DNA of 17,693 nt, from NCBI GenBank assembly GCA_000436975.1, contig HG000334.1, positions 83,653-101,345 of the forward strand, given 5' to 3'. The DNA comes from Clostridium sp. CAG:1000 (lineage in GTDB: Bacteria; Bacillota_I; Bacilli_A; RF39; UBA660). Both the position numbers and the translations under genes were made by a program. The notes beneath the pieces are model-generated. The model made no database searches. It was not told where the DNA came from and worked only from the letters and a program-made list of their open reading frames with translations. Position 1 is the first letter of the stretch. Every line of letters starts with the position of its first letter. This document shows, one piece after another, positions 1 through 6,734 of the stretch.

Positions 1-36
1 GAGGGATCGCGGGTTCAATTCCCGTCGGAACCGCCA
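1..36 (+). tRNA. 3' end of a tRNA, probably tRNA-Asp (cut by window edge)
   Basis: Only the 3' part is present. A five-pair T stem flanks the TTCAATT loop, followed by the acceptor 3' strand CGGAACC, discriminator G and an encoded CCA ending at 36. The matching 5' strand would be GGTTCCG. The anticodon lies outside the window, so identity is inferred: a G discriminator, a GGTTCCG-type acceptor and a tRNA-Phe immediately downstream fit the Met-Asp-Phe order common in Bacilli tRNA clusters. tRNA-Asn or tRNA-Ser are less likely alternatives. Confidence 0.65.
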
Positions 37-44
37 TTCGTTTT

Positions 45-120
45 GGCTTCATAGCTCAGTTGGCAGAGCACAAGACTGAAAATCTTGGTGTCGTTGGTTC
101 GATTCCAACTGAAGCCACCA
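45..120 (+). tRNA. tRNA-Phe (anticodon GAA)
   Basis: A complete 76-base cloverleaf. Acceptor strands are GGCTTCA and TGAAGCC with discriminator A and encoded CCA. The anticodon stem CAAGA/TCTTG encloses the loop CTGAAAA, with GAA at 78-80. The T loop GTTCGATTC is canonical. It begins 8 bases after the preceding tRNA and is surely co-transcribed with it. Confidence 0.97.
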
Positions 121-173
121 TCTTGAAAAATATATTTTGTGCGCAAAGTAATCTTATTCGTAAAAAAACAAGT

Positions 174-250
174 GCGCTCATAGCTCAATTGGATAGAGCG
201 TTTGACTACGGATCAAAAGGTTATGGGTTCGACTCCTATTGGGCGCACCA
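174..250 (+). tRNA. tRNA-Arg (anticodon ACG)
   Basis: A complete 77-base cloverleaf. Acceptor GCGCTCA pairs with TGGGCGC (one wobble), with discriminator A and encoded CCA. Anticodon stem TTTGA/TCAAA carries the loop CTACGGA, with ACG at 208-210. The first anticodon base of this tRNA is normally deaminated to inosine by TadA so that it reads CGN codons. The 53-base gap from tRNA-Phe holds no further tRNA or obvious signal. Confidence 0.97.
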
Positions 251-255
251 TGTAT

Positions 256-332
256 CGGGAAGTGGCTCAACTTGGTAGAGCATTTGGTTTGGGACCAAGG
301 GGTTGCAGGTTCAAATCCTGTCTTCCCGACCA
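256..332 (+). tRNA. tRNA-Pro (anticodon TGG)
   Basis: A complete 77-base cloverleaf. Acceptor CGGGAAG pairs perfectly with CTTCCCG, with discriminator A and encoded CCA. The anticodon stem TTTGG/CCAAG holds the loop TTTGGGA, with TGG at 290-292. It closely resembles Bacillus tRNA-Pro. It is the last gene of the array, 5 bases after tRNA-Arg and 11 bases before a terminator hairpin. Confidence 0.97.
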
Positions 333-343
333 TTTTGTATATT

Positions 344-368
344 AATGCCTTACGGCATTTTTTATTTT
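344..368 (+). terminator. Intrinsic terminator of the tRNA cluster
   Basis: A perfect 6-bp stem, AATGCC (344-349) with GGCATT (354-359), has loop TTAC and runs into a T-rich tract (TTTTATTTT). The other strand has no U tract, so it ends only the tRNA transcript and not the convergent gene that stops at 385. Confidence 0.85.
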
Positions 369-384
369 GCTATCTATTTTGCTA

Positions 385-1134
385 TCAAAATAATATTTTT
401 CTATATAATGAACTAATGTTTTCTATATTGATTACAAAAGAAATTCCATGATATTTTAATTTATTTTTGTTATTAATTCTTTGCAAGTTAAGATTAAATG
501 ATATATATATTTTCCTGTTTTTTAAAGATTCAATAAAACTTTTATTGCCTTTATACTCATAATATTCTATACTTTTGTATTTAAATTTTGTTGATTCTTC
601 ATTCTGTATCCTATTTACGGTAATTATTGCTAGTGTTTTAATTTTACTTTCAATTATTTTTTCTATTTTTTTTATTGGCCAGGCCATTTTATTAATTAGC
701 TCTAAATCATAACTTACAAAATCTATTATAATTTCTTGCTTTTTAAAGTCGATATAACTTTTCGTAAAATGATTTAAACTAAGGCATATATTATTTACAT
801 ATATTTTACTGTTAAAATATATATTTTTATTATTAATTCCATAATGACCGCAATTTTTAACGAAATTAATTAGCATATAATTTGAATTAACTTCATTTGT
901 ATCAGGCATACAACTAAATAGCGTTATAGGATATTTAACATTATTTATGTGTGTTTTTATTTCTATGCCTTTGAAATCTGGTAAGCATTTCGAATCGCCT
1001 CTTTTTCCTATTAATGATTCAAATGTTTTTCCTGCTGCACCACTTCCTTTAAATTTGCTTTCCACAAATCCCATTTTGTTAATTGATAAGAAGAGTTTGT
1101 TCAATTCTTCTATGTTATTATAATTTTTTATCAT
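385..1134 (-). CDS. MvaI/BcnI-like (MutH-related) type II restriction endonuclease, orphan
   Basis: A 249-residue protein, about the length of MvaI and BcnI (~240-250 aa). The N-terminal third holds the family's hallmark: GAAGKTFESLIG (residues 33-44, with E39) followed by LPDFKGIEIKT (51-61). This supplies D53, E58 and K60, a PD-(D/E)xK active site with the D-x4-E-x-K spacing of MvaI/BcnI and resembling MutH. These enzymes cut short CC-N-GG-type DNA sites using Mg2+; specificity cannot be read here. I chose the ATG at 1134 because GGAGG (1144-1140, minus strand) sits 5 bases before it; an in-frame ATG at 1146 would place that SD site inside the coding region. It lies convergent to the tRNA array, with no methyltransferase in the window, next to a decayed gene, which suggests horizontal acquisition. 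A mismatch-repair-like nicking role is an alternative. The C-terminal half is not recognisable to me. Confidence 0.7.
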   Translation of the reverse strand: MIKNYNNIEELNKLFLSINKMGFVESKFKGSGAAGKTFESLIGKRGDSKCLPDFKGIEIKTHINNVKYPITLFSCMPDTNEVNSNYMLINFVKNCGHYGINNKNIYFNSKIYVNNICLSLNHFTKSYIDFKKQEIIIDFVSYDLELINKMAWPIKKIEKIIESKIKTLAIITVNRIQNEESTKFKYKSIEYYEYKGNKSFIESLKNRKIYISFNLNLQRINNKNKLKYHGISFVINIENISSLYRKILF

Positions 1135-1295
1135 TCTTACCTCCATTATTATAATTAGCTATAAATATTAAAAACACTACAAAAAACTCAAAATAATATA
1201 TTTTAATTTAGTTGAATAAAAAAATTAATATAATAAAACTTTTCTAGAAGCAATAAAAACATCACATATTTTAATTTTAGAATGCGGTGAGTAAA

Positions 1296-1762
1296 ATGCT
1301 TAAATTGAAAAAAATTACCAAAATATATAAATTCTCAAATGCCTAGCAAATAGCCTTAAAAGATATTTCCGTTACTTTTAGAAAAAATGAAATTGTATAC
1401 ATTCTCGGTCCGGGTGATTCTGGGAAGAGAGCATTACTTAATATCGTTGGCGGCTTTGATGAATATACGAATGGTAATTTAATTATAGATGATATATCAA
1501 CAAAAATTATACTGTTAAATATTAAGATAATTACAAGAACCATAAAATAGGATGCATTTTACAAAATTACAATCTTATCCTATATCAAATCGTTTTGCAA
1601 AATGTTATGCTAGAATTAATACTATTTGTTATAAGTAAAAAAGAATGTACTTTGAGTTCTAAAAAAGTGTTATAAGATGTTTGATTAAAAGATTATATTT
1701 ATAAAAAGTTTAATTAGTTATTTGGTGGACTAATACCAGCAAAGAAACTTCGAATCAAGATA
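1296..1762 (+). pseudogene. Decayed ABC-transporter ATP-binding subunit (MacB/LolD type)
   Basis: From ATG 1296 the reading opens as MLKLKKITKIYKFSNA, then hits TAG at 1344-1346 where functional relatives have a Glu/Gln-rich QALK-type segment, and continues IALKDISVTFRKNEIVYILG. The Walker A region is degraded to GPGDSGKRALL (normally GPSGSGKTTLL). After IIDDISTK (to about 1505) the match moves to another frame: YKNHKIGCILQNYNLI from 1532, which is the Q-loop region, then QIVLQNVMLELI. Stops follow at 1673 and 1682. A remnant signature motif LFGG (normally LSGG) lies at 1718-1729, and recognisable sequence fades near 1762. The Walker B and D-loop parts are not found. The gene was an antimicrobial-peptide or lipoprotein exporter-type ATPase, now destroyed by several stops and at least one frameshift. 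The flanks 1147-1295 and 1763-1883 contain nothing I can assign apart from a possible promoter before 1884. Confidence 0.85.
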
Positions 1763-1870
1763 TGATGATTGCACTAAGAAGAAAATAAGGCTTTATAGCA
1801 ACAACCTCTTTATATAGTAAAATAAATGTTAATTTTTATTAAAAACTTAATATTTATCATAATTATGTGC

Positions 1871-1876
1871 TAATAT
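1871..1876 (+). promoter_or_regulatory. Extended -10 element directly before the gene at 1884
   Basis: TGCTAATAT forms an extended -10 (TG at 1868-1869, hexamer TAATAT 1871-1876). Transcription would begin around 1882-1884, at the start codon itself. The only -35-like sequence is a poor CTTAAT near 1846. The hexamer is plausible, but AT-rich DNA gives many such matches. Confidence 0.4.
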
Positions 1877-1883
1877 TATATAT

Positions 1884-2432
1884 ATGGAATATATTGCAAA
1901 TAAAATTAATAAATATGGAGAAGACATTATCAATGATAATGATTTTTTACTTGTGGCTTTTGAAAATAGATTGATTTTGAGAATTGTACATATATTTGAA
2001 AAATATAAAATTCCTTTAAACAAAAATATAATCCGTAAAAATTTGGAAGAAAATTTAATTAATGCTTTACGTTCGCTTAATGTTGAAATTGTGGAAAAAT
2101 ATATTAAATTGCTTACAAAATATGAAAAGATAGTAGTTGACTATGTTGATAGGAAAATAGATACATCTATAATTAAAAAGTCTACAATGAGTTTTATAAA
2201 TCAAATTGCCAGTAAAAATTCAAAAATAATTCCTGCATCTATTTCAGCAAACTTTATAGAATATATAAATTCTATTATATTTGTTTATGATAATGCATCT
2301 TTAAATGATGAAGTATTGAGCAGAATAAAAAATGACACTAATGAAATAATTCTTGAATTTAATAGGAATAATTATAATTTTGTTATTGAATCAATTAATA
2401 AAATTATTAAAAATATAATCTCAGAAGTATAA
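1884..2432 (+). CDS. Uncharacterised helical protein, first gene of a pair with a DHH phosphoesterase
   Basis: A 182-residue protein with no family I recognise. It has no signal peptide or obvious membrane segment. It is rich in Ile, Asn, Lys and Glu, and its pattern of charged and aliphatic residues suggests an all-alpha fold of 6-8 helices. No cysteine or histidine cluster is present that would indicate metal binding. The ATG at 1884 has no Shine-Dalgarno sequence, and a promoter-like -10 ends only 7 bases before it, so the message may be leaderless; no good internal start is available in frame. The next gene starts 13 bases after the stop with its own ribosome site, so the two are almost surely one operon, and this protein may assist or regulate the phosphoesterase (inference). 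Base composition matches the neighbours. Confidence 0.75.
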   Translation: MEYIANKINKYGEDIINDNDFLLVAFENRLILRIVHIFEKYKIPLNKNIIRKNLEENLINALRSLNVEIVEKYIKLLTKYEKIVVDYVDRKIDTSIIKKSTMSFINQIASKNSKIIPASISANFIEYINSIIFVYDNASLNDEVLSRIKNDTNEIILEFNRNNYNFVIESINKIIKNIISEV

Positions 2433-2445
2433 AACGGAGTAAATA

Positions 2446-3327
2446 ATGGATAAACCAGATTTAAATAAATTAAAAAAATATGAACCATTGTATATTATTG
2501 GACACTCACATATTGATGTTGATTCAGCAGTGTCATCTAAAATATTTAGTGAAATACTAAATTTTTTTGGTATCACATCATTTTATGCTATTTTAGATAA
2601 AAATTATACTTTTGATGATTTTAATATGAGAATCGTTAATGATTGTATGTCTTTTAATCCAAAAGTGGTCTCACAAAATGATATATGTAATCATAATTAC
2701 TTCCTAGTAGATCATAATGATAGATTGCAGTCAATTGGAGCAAATGCTATGGTAGTTGGTGCATTAGATCATCACCCAAAAGCAAATAACGTGAATAATA
2801 TTGTACTTGGGGATACATGCAGTATTTCTCTTTATTTATACAAAATATATAAAGATAAATATAATTTTACCAAAGAACAAAAGTATCAAATATTTATGGC
2901 TTTTTTAAGTGACTCTCGCTTTGGTATGTCTTCAAGATGTAAAGATAGTGACATATTGTTAGCAAATGAACTTGGGTTTGGGAACAATTATGATGTTTTG
3001 TTTAAAAAGTATTTTATTCCCACTAATATTTCAAATGGTATTTCTTCAGCACTATATAACGGAAATAAGAAATATCAGTTTGGAAATGTTTTTTTTGAAA
3101 GTGGATACATTGAGGCCTTTGGAAATGAAAAAATTGAAGAATACAAAGATTTGATAAAGGAGCAAAGTTCTTTTTTAGGGATTTGGTGGGATTATAAAAA
3201 CAAGCGTACATATTCATTTTTTAATTATAATGGTGACTTATTAGAGAAAAAATATAATTATATTGCTTCGAGATCTGAAACAATATTAAAGGATGTACTA
3301 AGTTATTTAAAAATCACTATTAATTAA
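2446..3327 (+). CDS. DHH-family phosphoesterase resembling Mn-dependent inorganic pyrophosphatase (PpaC-like)
   Basis: A 293-residue cytoplasmic protein. The DHH-domain motifs occur in order: GHSHIDVDSAVS (19-30, giving H20, D24, D26), FLVDHND (86-92, D89), ALDHHPK (106-112, D108-H109-H110) and LSDSRFG (154-160, D156). This set corresponds to the metal ligands and catalytic His of family II pyrophosphatases, which hydrolyse PPi with Mn2+ or Co2+. Where pyrophosphatases have NPDTDS, this has HIDVDS. The C-terminal half is divergent: the substrate-binding S-R-K-K box of PpaC appears at best as SRSE (275-278), and no clear DHHA2 domain is visible. It may therefore act on another phosphoester or small nucleotide. 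A CGGAG ribosome site lies 8 bases before the ATG. It forms a pair with the gene 13 bases upstream. There is no clear terminator after it. Confidence 0.8.
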   Translation: MDKPDLNKLKKYEPLYIIGHSHIDVDSAVSSKIFSEILNFFGITSFYAILDKNYTFDDFNMRIVNDCMSFNPKVVSQNDICNHNYFLVDHNDRLQSIGANAMVVGALDHHPKANNVNNIVLGDTCSISLYLYKIYKDKYNFTKEQKYQIFMAFLSDSRFGMSSRCKDSDILLANELGFGNNYDVLFKKYFIPTNISNGISSALYNGNKKYQFGNVFFESGYIEAFGNEKIEEYKDLIKEQSSFLGIWWDYKNKRTYSFFNYNGDLLEKKYNYIASRSETILKDVLSYLKITIN

Positions 3328-3335
3328 AGTCAATG

Positions 3336-3364
3336 TTGTATTTTTTGATAAAATAATGTAAAAT
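3336..3364 (+). promoter_or_regulatory. SigA-type promoter of the PH-like/carboxypeptidase operon
   Basis: TTGTAT (3336-3341) is separated by 17 bases from TAAAAT (3359-3364), with TG just before the -10. The start site would be near 3371, just ahead of the GAGGAG ribosome site (3371-3376), giving a very short leader. Confidence 0.6.
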
Positions 3365-3382
3365 TTAAATGAGGAGTAAAAT

Positions 3383-3820
3383 ATGAATAATGTTTATAAA
3401 TTAGTAAAGAATTTTAAAACAAAATATAGTAAGACAATTGCTTTTAGAATTAAATCACATTGCAATGTTATTTCTTTGCATTTAAATTCTGATGAAGAAG
3501 TGATATATGCTTTTCCAGCTCAGGATAATAGAAGTTCATATATGATTATAAATTCATGTGTGGTTGCATTAACAAATAAACGACTTTTATTGGGCAAGAA
3601 AAGATTACTTTGGGGATATTTTTTAACTTCAATAACGCCAGATTTATATAATGACTTAAAGGTAGTTAAAAATTTAATTTGGAGTAATATAGAAATAGAT
3701 ACTGTTAAGGAAAATATTTATCTTTCTAATATTGACCCAGATGGTGCCGTTGAGATAGAATCTGTAATAACTGATTATATGATAAAGGAAAAACAAAAAT
3801 ATGGTCAAAAAAATAATTAG
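3383..3820 (+). CDS. Small PH-like (YokE/bPH type) domain protein
   Basis: A 145-residue soluble protein without signal peptide. The core contains VVALTNKRLLLGKKRLLWGY (60-79), the central strand pair (TNKRLL) typical of bacterial pleckstrin-homology-like domains of the YokE/YdbS group, then a strand-rich region (IWSNIEIDTVKENIYL). It is preceded by a stretch like the 'LxxGEEVxxA' lead-in of those domains (LNSDEEVIYAFPAQ, 34-47). No catalytic motif is present; such domains are thought to be protein or membrane interaction modules, and the function here is unknown. The ATG follows GAGGAG by 6 bases. Its last 20 bases overlap the start of the D,D-carboxypeptidase gene, so translation is probably coupled and a role in envelope stress or wall maintenance is possible (inference). 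The family assignment is by eye and moderately secure. Confidence 0.65.
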   Translation: MNNVYKLVKNFKTKYSKTIAFRIKSHCNVISLHLNSDEEVIYAFPAQDNRSSYMIINSCVVALTNKRLLLGKKRLLWGYFLTSITPDLYNDLKVVKNLIWSNIEIDTVKENIYLSNIDPDGAVEIESVITDYMIKEKQKYGQKNN

Positions 3821-5033
3821 TTTTGTATTATCTTTTTTTTTATTTATAGCTGGTATTTATGCTCAGAATTTAGATTTAAAAAGTGATAAATATATATTGT
3901 ATAACTTAAATGATAATAGAGTATTACTTGAGCATAGTAGTAATGAGAAAACTCAAATTGCAAGTTTGACAAAGATGATGACAACAATTGTAGCTATTGA
4001 AAATGTGAAAGACTATAATAAGAAAGTTACAATTACAAAAGAAATGTTTAGTGACATAGAATGGGATGTTGCAACAGCTGGCTTTAAAATCGGAGATAAA
4101 GTAACATATAACGATTTGTTTTATGGCGCAATACTGCCAAGCGGGGCAGATGCTGTTAATGCCCTTGCATATAGTGTTTTTGACGATTATGATACTTTCA
4201 TCAAAAAAATGAATGATAAAGCAAAGGAATTAGATTTGAAAAATACTATGTTTGAAAATCCAATTGGATTATATGATGAAAAAAATTATAGCACAGCTAA
4301 TGATGTGGCAAGACTGTTAATTTATGCTTTGAAAAATAAAAAATTCAAAGAAGTTTTCACAACTAAAAATTATGTTTCTTCAAACGGTATTAAGATGAGG
4401 AGTACTATTGAAAGTTATAATGCTCGTAGTGGGAATGCAAATATAAATTATATTACTGGCGCTAAAACTGGGTATTTAAAAAAGGCAGGATATTGTTTGG
4501 CTTCAACAGCAAAGATAAATGGAGTAGAGTATCTATTAGTGACACTTAATGCCTTTTCAACTAGTGGAGTGCCTCATATTAGTGATGCCACAAAAGTATA
4601 TAAATATTATAGTAGTAACTATGGGTATAAAGACATTATAAATAAAGATACTATTGTTGCTACTGTTAAAACAAAATATTCTAAAGAGAAAGAATTAAAA
4701 TTAAAAGCAAATATAAATATTAAATACTATTTAAAAAACGATTATGATTCAAAAAATATAACATATGAGTACAATGGAAAAAAATATGTAACTTGTTTTA
4801 CTAAAAAAGGAACAAAATTGGGAACGGTAAAAATCAAATATCATGATAAATTGTTAAAAGAATTTGATTTATTGTATTCACAGGAATTGAAATTTAGTTT
4901 ATTAGCTTTATTATGGGCTTATAAATACATAATAATAATTATTATTTTAATTTTATATGTTAAACATAGATCGAACAAAATAAAAAAAGCAAGAAAAAGA
5001 AAAAACATGAGAAAAATTACTTATCAAAGTTAA
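3801..5033 (+). CDS. Membrane-anchored D-alanyl-D-alanine carboxypeptidase (DacA/DacF, PBP5-like)
   Basis: A 410-residue penicillin-binding protein that trims the terminal D-Ala from peptidoglycan stem peptides on the outer face of the membrane. Residues 1-21 form a signal peptide (MVKK, hydrophobic core, IYAQ cleavage-like site). The serine-protease-like S11 motifs are present: SLTK (55-58, nucleophile S55), SGAD (114-117) in the SxN position, and KTG (222-224). The SxN asparagine is Ala here, a variant I believe is found in other Bacillota homologues. A beta-rich C-terminal domain follows, then a hydrophobic segment (about 365-387) and a very basic tail (KIKKARKRK), which anchor it to the membrane. 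The start lies inside the preceding gene with AAAGGA 11 bases upstream. It shows that the organism makes peptidoglycan. Confidence 0.93.
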   Translation: MVKKIISFVLSFFLFIAGIYAQNLDLKSDKYILYNLNDNRVLLEHSSNEKTQIASLTKMMTTIVAIENVKDYNKKVTITKEMFSDIEWDVATAGFKIGDKVTYNDLFYGAILPSGADAVNALAYSVFDDYDTFIKKMNDKAKELDLKNTMFENPIGLYDEKNYSTANDVARLLIYALKNKKFKEVFTTKNYVSSNGIKMRSTIESYNARSGNANINYITGAKTGYLKKAGYCLASTAKINGVEYLLVTLNAFSTSGVPHISDATKVYKYYSSNYGYKDIINKDTIVATVKTKYSKEKELKLKANINIKYYLKNDYDSKNITYEYNGKKYVTCFTKKGTKLGTVKIKYHDKLLKEFDLLYSQELKFSLLALLWAYKYIIIIIILILYVKHRSNKIKKARKRKNMRKITYQS

Positions 5034-5051
5034 GCATATAAAAATTTTGCA

Positions 5052-5080
5052 TTGACAATAATTAAATAAAACTTTACAAT
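5052..5080 (+). promoter_or_regulatory. Near-consensus SigA promoter of rny
   Basis: A perfect TTGACA (5052-5057) is spaced 17 bases from TACAAT (5075-5080), one mismatch from consensus. The start site would be near 5087, leaving a leader of about 47 bases. It is the best match to a housekeeping promoter in the window and implies strong constitutive expression. Confidence 0.85.
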
Positions 5081-5100
5081 ATTAATAGAGGTATTATATA

Positions 5101-5120
5101 TACTTCTAGAAAGAGAAGTA
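5101..5120 (+). promoter_or_regulatory. Hairpin in the rny 5' leader next to the ribosome site
   Basis: TACTTCT (5101-5107) and AGAAGTA (5114-5120) form a perfect 7-bp stem with a 6-base loop. It ends two bases before GGAGG (5123-5127) and has no U tract, so it is not a terminator. It could stabilise the mRNA 5' end, affect translation, or be a site where RNase Y controls its own message; the last is inference only. Confidence 0.45.
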
Positions 5121-5133
5121 ATGGAGGAAAGAT

Positions 5134-6687
5134 ATGAATAACACAATCTTCTCCATTTTGCTTGTAGTAGTTGGATTATTTGTCGGTGCTTTTATTATGC
5201 TTATAATTAATAAGCTAAAAGTATCTGCCGCACAAAAGGAAGCTGATAAATTAATTCAAGATGCCAAAAGAGAAGCGGAAAGAGCTAAAAGAGATGGTAT
5301 TTTAGAATTAAAGGAAGAAAGTTATAAATTAAAAAATCAAACTGATGCAGAAGTTAAGGAAAAGAAAAAAGAACTTAATGAACTAAATCAAAGAATTGAT
5401 AATAGGGAAAAGAGTTTAGACAAAAGAGATGAATTACTTACTGAGAGAGAAAAAAACTTAGACCTAAAAGATAAAGATTTATTAGCAAAACAAAAAGAAA
5501 TTCAAGAAAAAGATGCAAAAATGGAGAATATCATTAAAGAGCAAATTGCTCTTCTTGAAAAGATTTCTGGTTTTTCTAAAGAAAAAGCAAGAGATATGGT
5601 TCTTAAAAAAGTAGAAGAAGAAATGAGTAGAGAAGTAGCCGTTTATTTAAAAGACAGAGAAGATGAAGCTAAATTAGAGGCTGATAGAAAGGCTAAAGAA
5701 TTATTAGTATCTAGTATGCAAAGATATTCTAATGATGTGACGAGTGAACAAACTGTTAGTACAGTAGAGCTACCTAATGATGAAATGAAGGGAAGAATTA
5801 TCGGTAGAGAAGGTAGAAACATTCGTACAATTGAAGCTGTAACAGGCGTTGATTTAATAATAGATGATACTCCTGAAGTGATAGTTTTATCATCGTTTGA
5901 TCCTTTAAGAAGAGAAATGGCTAAAGTAACTTTAGAAACATTAATTAAAGACGGAAGAATTCATCCAGCTCGTATAGAAGAATTATATGACAAAGTTTGC
6001 GAGGATTATAAGAAGATAATTCGTGAAAAAGGAGAAGAAGCTTTATTTGAACTAGGCTTATCTAAAGTTGATCCTGAAGTAGTTGAATTAATTGGCAAGC
6101 TTGCATTTAGAACTAGTTATGGTCAAGATGCACTTGCTCATAGTAAAGAAGTTGCTCATTTGACAGGTCTAATGGCTGCTGAATTGGGTGAAAACGTTTC
6201 ACTTGCTAAAAGAGCAGGCCTTCTTCATGATATAGGTAAATCAATTGATTTTGAAGTAGAAGGAAGTCATGTTGAAATAGGCGCAGATATAGCAAAAAAG
6301 CATGGTGAGGATAAAGTCGTAATCAATGCTATTGAATCACATCATGGAGATAAAAAAGCAGAATATGTTATATCTGAATTAGTAGCTATTGCCGATACAT
6401 TGTCTGCTGCAAGACCGGGTGCTAGAAATGATTCCCTAGAAAATTATGTAAAGAGATTAGAAGAATTAGAACATTTAGGAAATGAAATAGAAGGTGTTGA
6501 AAAAACATTTGCTATGCAAGCAGGTAGAGAATTAAGAGTTGTTGTAAAACCTGATAAAGTAGATGACCTAACAAGTTATAAAATAGCTCGAGAAATTAAG
6601 ACTAAAATTGAGGATACTATGCAATATCCTGGAACTATAAAAGTTGTTGTAATAAGAGAAACAAGAGCAGAAGAGGTCGCTAAGTAA
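5134..6687 (+). CDS. rny: Ribonuclease Y, membrane-anchored endoribonuclease
   Basis: A 517-residue protein, the usual length for RNase Y, which starts mRNA decay by endonucleolytic cleavage at the membrane and anchors the RNA degradosome of Bacillota. An N-terminal membrane helix (about 4-26) is followed by a long charged coiled coil (about 30-200). A KH RNA-binding domain carries GRIIGREGRNIRTIE (220-234). The HD phosphohydrolase domain includes AHSKEV (335-340) and LLHDIGKSID (363-372), with H365-D366 as the metal-binding pair, and SHHGD further on. The start is fixed by GGAGG seven bases upstream. It is preceded by a strong promoter and a leader hairpin, and its stop codon lies in the loop of a terminator. 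In B. subtilis ymdB follows rny; here a HAD phosphatase follows instead. Confidence 0.98.
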   Translation: MNNTIFSILLVVVGLFVGAFIMLIINKLKVSAAQKEADKLIQDAKREAERAKRDGILELKEESYKLKNQTDAEVKEKKKELNELNQRIDNREKSLDKRDELLTEREKNLDLKDKDLLAKQKEIQEKDAKMENIIKEQIALLEKISGFSKEKARDMVLKKVEEEMSREVAVYLKDREDEAKLEADRKAKELLVSSMQRYSNDVTSEQTVSTVELPNDEMKGRIIGREGRNIRTIEAVTGVDLIIDDTPEVIVLSSFDPLRREMAKVTLETLIKDGRIHPARIEELYDKVCEDYKKIIREKGEEALFELGLSKVDPEVVELIGKLAFRTSYGQDALAHSKEVAHLTGLMAAELGENVSLAKRAGLLHDIGKSIDFEVEGSHVEIGADIAKKHGEDKVVINAIESHHGDKKAEYVISELVAIADTLSAARPGARNDSLENYVKRLEELEHLGNEIEGVEKTFAMQAGRELRVVVKPDKVDDLTSYKIAREIKTKIEDTMQYPGTIKVVVIRETRAEEVAK

Positions 6688-6701
6688 GCGGTCTTTCTTT
6701 T
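6674..6701 (+). terminator. Terminator overlapping the rny stop codon
   Basis: AGGTCGC (6674-6680) pairs with GCGGTCT (6688-6694), including two G-U pairs, around a loop TAAGTAA whose last three bases are the rny stop codon. A U-rich tail TTCTTTT follows. The last codons of rny thus double as the terminator stem. Confidence 0.75.
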
Positions 6702-6734
6702 GATATAAGATTAAAATGTATTCAGGAGGTATAG

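Noticed and set aside
60..451. Two overlapping plus-strand open frames of about 70 codons across the tRNA genes
   Set aside because: They run through tRNA-Phe, tRNA-Arg and tRNA-Pro and have no ribosome sites; they are chance frames.
1135..1146. The upstream in-frame ATG (1146) for the restriction enzyme gene
   Set aside because: Its first codons contain the GGAGG that serves the ATG at 1134, and nothing like a ribosome site precedes it.
1163..1191. A minus-strand promoter (TTGAGT with TATTTA at 18 bases) for the restriction enzyme gene
   Set aside because: The -10 match is weak and many alternatives exist in this AT-rich stretch, so it is not listed as a feature.
1343..1543. A 66-codon minus-strand open frame
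   Set aside because: It is the antisense of the ABC ATPase pseudogene; the plus strand has clear homology.
5121..5141. A six-codon upstream frame (ATG 5121 to TAA 5139) overlapping the rny start
   Set aside because: Its ATG is part of the rny ribosome site and it has none of its own; likely coincidence.
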